Origin: Saprospirales bacterium
Lineage (GTDB): Bacteria; Bacteroidota; Bacteroidia; Chitinophagales; JADJOU01
DNA: 7,400 bases
NCBI GenBank assembly: GCA_947461165.1
Contig: CANHJR010000055.1
Span: 1-7,400, forward strand
Direction: 5' to 3'
Shown: positions 6,156 through 7,400 of the stretch, one piece after another
Layout: every line of letters starts with the position of its first letter
How positions within the stretch are numbered: the stretch's first letter is position 1
The notes under the pieces: generated by a model
The model's database searches: none
What the model saw: only the letters and a program-made list of their open reading frames with translations
What the model was told of the DNA's origin: nothing
Program-made: the position numbers and the translations under genes

Positions 6156-6228
6156 TTTCATAATCAAGCGAATGATAATTTTATTGTTCCGAATCGCATG
6201 TGACAATTTAAAAACAAAATATGAACAC

Positions 6229-7400
6229 ATGAAATATTGGCTTTGTTTTTTATCTCTTTTGGTCTTGAATGTTCATTTGCATTCCAAGCCTATCGAGTCT
6301 TATTCACAAGCCAAGAATCATTCGCATCGCTTTATAGAAAACAAAGGTCAAATAGATATTTTAGATAGTACATTTCAGAGAGACATCATCGCATATGTTC
6401 AACAAGAAAATTTAACTATTTACATTCATCGGTCAGGACTGGTTTATCAATTTGATAAACCAGTTTTACCTATACGTCAACAAAGTTCCTTTCCTTTGAT
6501 TCAGACAAATTTAAATGAACAACAGGATACTACTTTCCCAATTGAGACGCATCGCGTTGATATGAATATTCTAGGTGCTAATTTGAACTCAAATGTGCTG
6601 TTTGAGAGCAAAAGCACTGATTACATCCAATATTACAATAAAAATGTTCTCGATGTTTTTAAATATCAGAGAATCGTTATACAAAATATATATCCAAACA
6701 TTAACTGGATACTAACCTTCAAGAATGGTGTGTTAAAGCATGAATTTGAGGTAAAAAAAGGTGGAAATTCCAATTTGATTCGAATGGAATATTTTGGTCA
6801 GAACGCTATTAAAATAACGGAAGAGGGTGACCTGCATATTCAGACAACACTGGGTGAAATTAAGGAAGAAAAACCAATCAGTTTTCAAGGTGAAAGACCG
6901 ATTAGATCAAAATTTGACCTTAAAGATAACCTGTTAACTATAAAATTTTTGGAAGAATACGATCTCAGGCAAGATATCATCATTGATCCAAACATCATCT
7001 GGAGCACCTATTCGGGACGTGCAAATATTCCAACATCATCGATTTTAGACAATTCTGGAAATAGTATCGTATGCGGTAGCACGATATCGACAACCTTTGT
7101 AGCTGCGGCAGGACATCAGATGACCTATGGGGGAAATATCGATAATATGATCTCCAAATATAACTCTAATGGAAGTCGAATCTGGGCAACCTACTATGGT
7201 GGCTCGAGCTATGAAGATGAATGGATTCAAAACAACCTTGCTATCGATAGCTGGGATAACATATACTTCTGCAGTGGCACTCGATCCACAAACAATATTA
7301 GTTACAACGGATTCCAAAATGTTAAGCCTATTACCACTAATTTTTCGAATTATTTACTGAAACTGAATAAGAACGGTATTAGAAAGTGGGCGACATATTA
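6229..7400 (+). CDS. Exported DUF7948/SBBP beta-propeller repeat protein, N-terminal part (runs off the right edge)
   Basis: The frame stays open from ATG at 6229 to the window edge (390 codons plus two bases). Residues 1-19 form a signal peptide (Lys2, then a hydrophobic WLCFLSLLVLNV core). HRFIENKGQID (33-43) opens the N-terminal domain typical of Bacteroidota and other proteins that precede SBBP (seven-bladed beta-propeller) repeats. That domain runs to about residue 255 (IIIDPNIIWSTYSG). SBBP-like units follow: a degenerate one (257-318) and a clearer one from IWATYYGGSSYEDEW (318-332) through AIDSWDNIYFCSGTRS (338-353). A third begins at KWATY at the edge. Such proteins are usually very long and often end in a type IX secretion or gliding-motility C-terminal domain, but the end is not visible, so surface location is inferred. 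Their precise role is unknown; adhesion or extracellular binding is often proposed. The coding sequence contains a perfect 27-base inverted repeat at 6438-6464. Confidence 0.87.
   Translation, partial: MKYWLCFLSLLVLNVHLHSKPIESYSQAKNHSHRFIENKGQIDILDSTFQRDIIAYVQQENLTIYIHRSGLVYQFDKPVLPIRQQSSFPLIQTNLNEQQDTTFPIETHRVDMNILGANLNSNVLFESKSTDYIQYYNKNVLDVFKYQRIVIQNIYPNINWILTFKNGVLKHEFEVKKGGNSNLIRMEYFGQNAIKITEEGDLHIQTTLGEIKEEKPISFQGERPIRSKFDLKDNLLTIKFLEEYDLRQDIIIDPNIIWSTYSGRANIPTSSILDNSGNSIVCGSTISTTFVAAAGHQMTYGGNIDNMISKYNSNGSRIWATYYGGSSYEDEWIQNNLAIDSWDNIYFCSGTRSTNNISYNGFQNVKPITTNFSNYLLKLNKNGIRKWATY
6438..6464 (+). repeat. Perfect 27-base inverted repeat inside the SBBP-protein gene
   Basis: ACTGGTTTATCAA (6438-6450) is followed by a single T (6451) and then its exact reverse complement TTGATAAACCAGT (6452-6464). 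Three more T follow (TTTT at 6464-6467), so the transcript form resembles an intrinsic terminator stem. It encodes residues around SGLVYQFDKPVL, which read as a normal part of the domain. Confidence 0.85.

Larger units (their letters stand above)
5899..6228. other. Intergenic region between the receptor and the SBBP-repeat protein
   Basis: This is 330 bases of AT-rich DNA. It holds the second copy of the short repeat just after the receptor stop (5911-5937), a weak TTCTC/GAGAA inverted repeat (5953-5975), an AT-only stem AAAATT/AATTTT (6025-6039), a promoter-like TATATTTG (6077-6084) and two copies of AAATGAGCAT (6132-6155). No strong intrinsic terminator and no convincing gene are seen. Confidence 0.7.

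Noticed and set aside
6048..6230. A 60-codon open frame on the minus strand in the spacer before the SBBP gene.
   Set aside because: The product has no recognisable motif, is rich in residues expected from AT-rich noncoding DNA, and has no supporting promoter or neighbours.
7045..7360. Open frames of 63-90 codons on both strands within the SBBP-repeat region.
   Set aside because: They are out of frame with the clearly coding exported protein, which reads through the whole stretch.

Overview
The window comes from a member of the phylum Bacteroidota. Three things support this: a mraZ-rsmH-ftsL-ftsI cluster with the divergent Bacteroidota type of FtsL, matches to the Bacteroidota promoter form TAnnTTTG at several gene starts, and a surface or secreted protein of the DUF7948/SBBP-repeat type common in gliding, type IX-secreting Bacteroidota. 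A Saprospiria- or Chitinophagia-like lineage would fit, but the sequence alone does not settle the class. The DNA is moderately AT-rich and the coding density is high.

Positions 1-2444 (minus strand) hold the start of the division and cell wall (dcw) cluster, read right to left: mraZ (transcriptional regulator), rsmH (16S rRNA methyltransferase), an ftsL-like membrane protein, and the first 249 codons of ftsI, the septal transpeptidase, which runs off the left edge. The genes are tightly packed. mraZ and rsmH overlap by 8 bases, rsmH and ftsL are separated by 9, and ftsL and ftsI overlap by about 20, so they are almost certainly one transcript. A pair of TGGG-type boxes 10 bp apart upstream of mraZ looks like the site where MraZ regulates its own operon. 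The ftsI gene has no ATG, GTG or TTG before its membrane helix and probably starts at ATT or ATC.

Positions 2445-2819 are a 375-base divergent spacer holding the mraZ control region, a bulged hairpin in front of the next gene, and the first copy of a short repeat.

Positions 2820-5898 (plus strand) are a two-gene iron uptake unit: a PchR-like AraC-family regulator, then a FecA-like TonB-dependent outer membrane receptor with its own good promoter. The likely logic is that the regulator senses a siderophore or iron chelate taken up by the receptor and adjusts the receptor gene. The two copies of the short repeat lie on either side of this pair.

Positions 5899-6228 are a 330-base AT-rich spacer. 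From 6229 to the right edge runs the N-terminal 390 residues of a large exported protein with a DUF7948-type domain and the first SBBP-like beta-propeller repeats. Its coding sequence contains a perfect 27-base inverted repeat (13-base arms, one central base), the most statistically surprising structure in the window. I found no CRISPR array, tRNA, rRNA, insertion sequence or clearly new multi-gene system.
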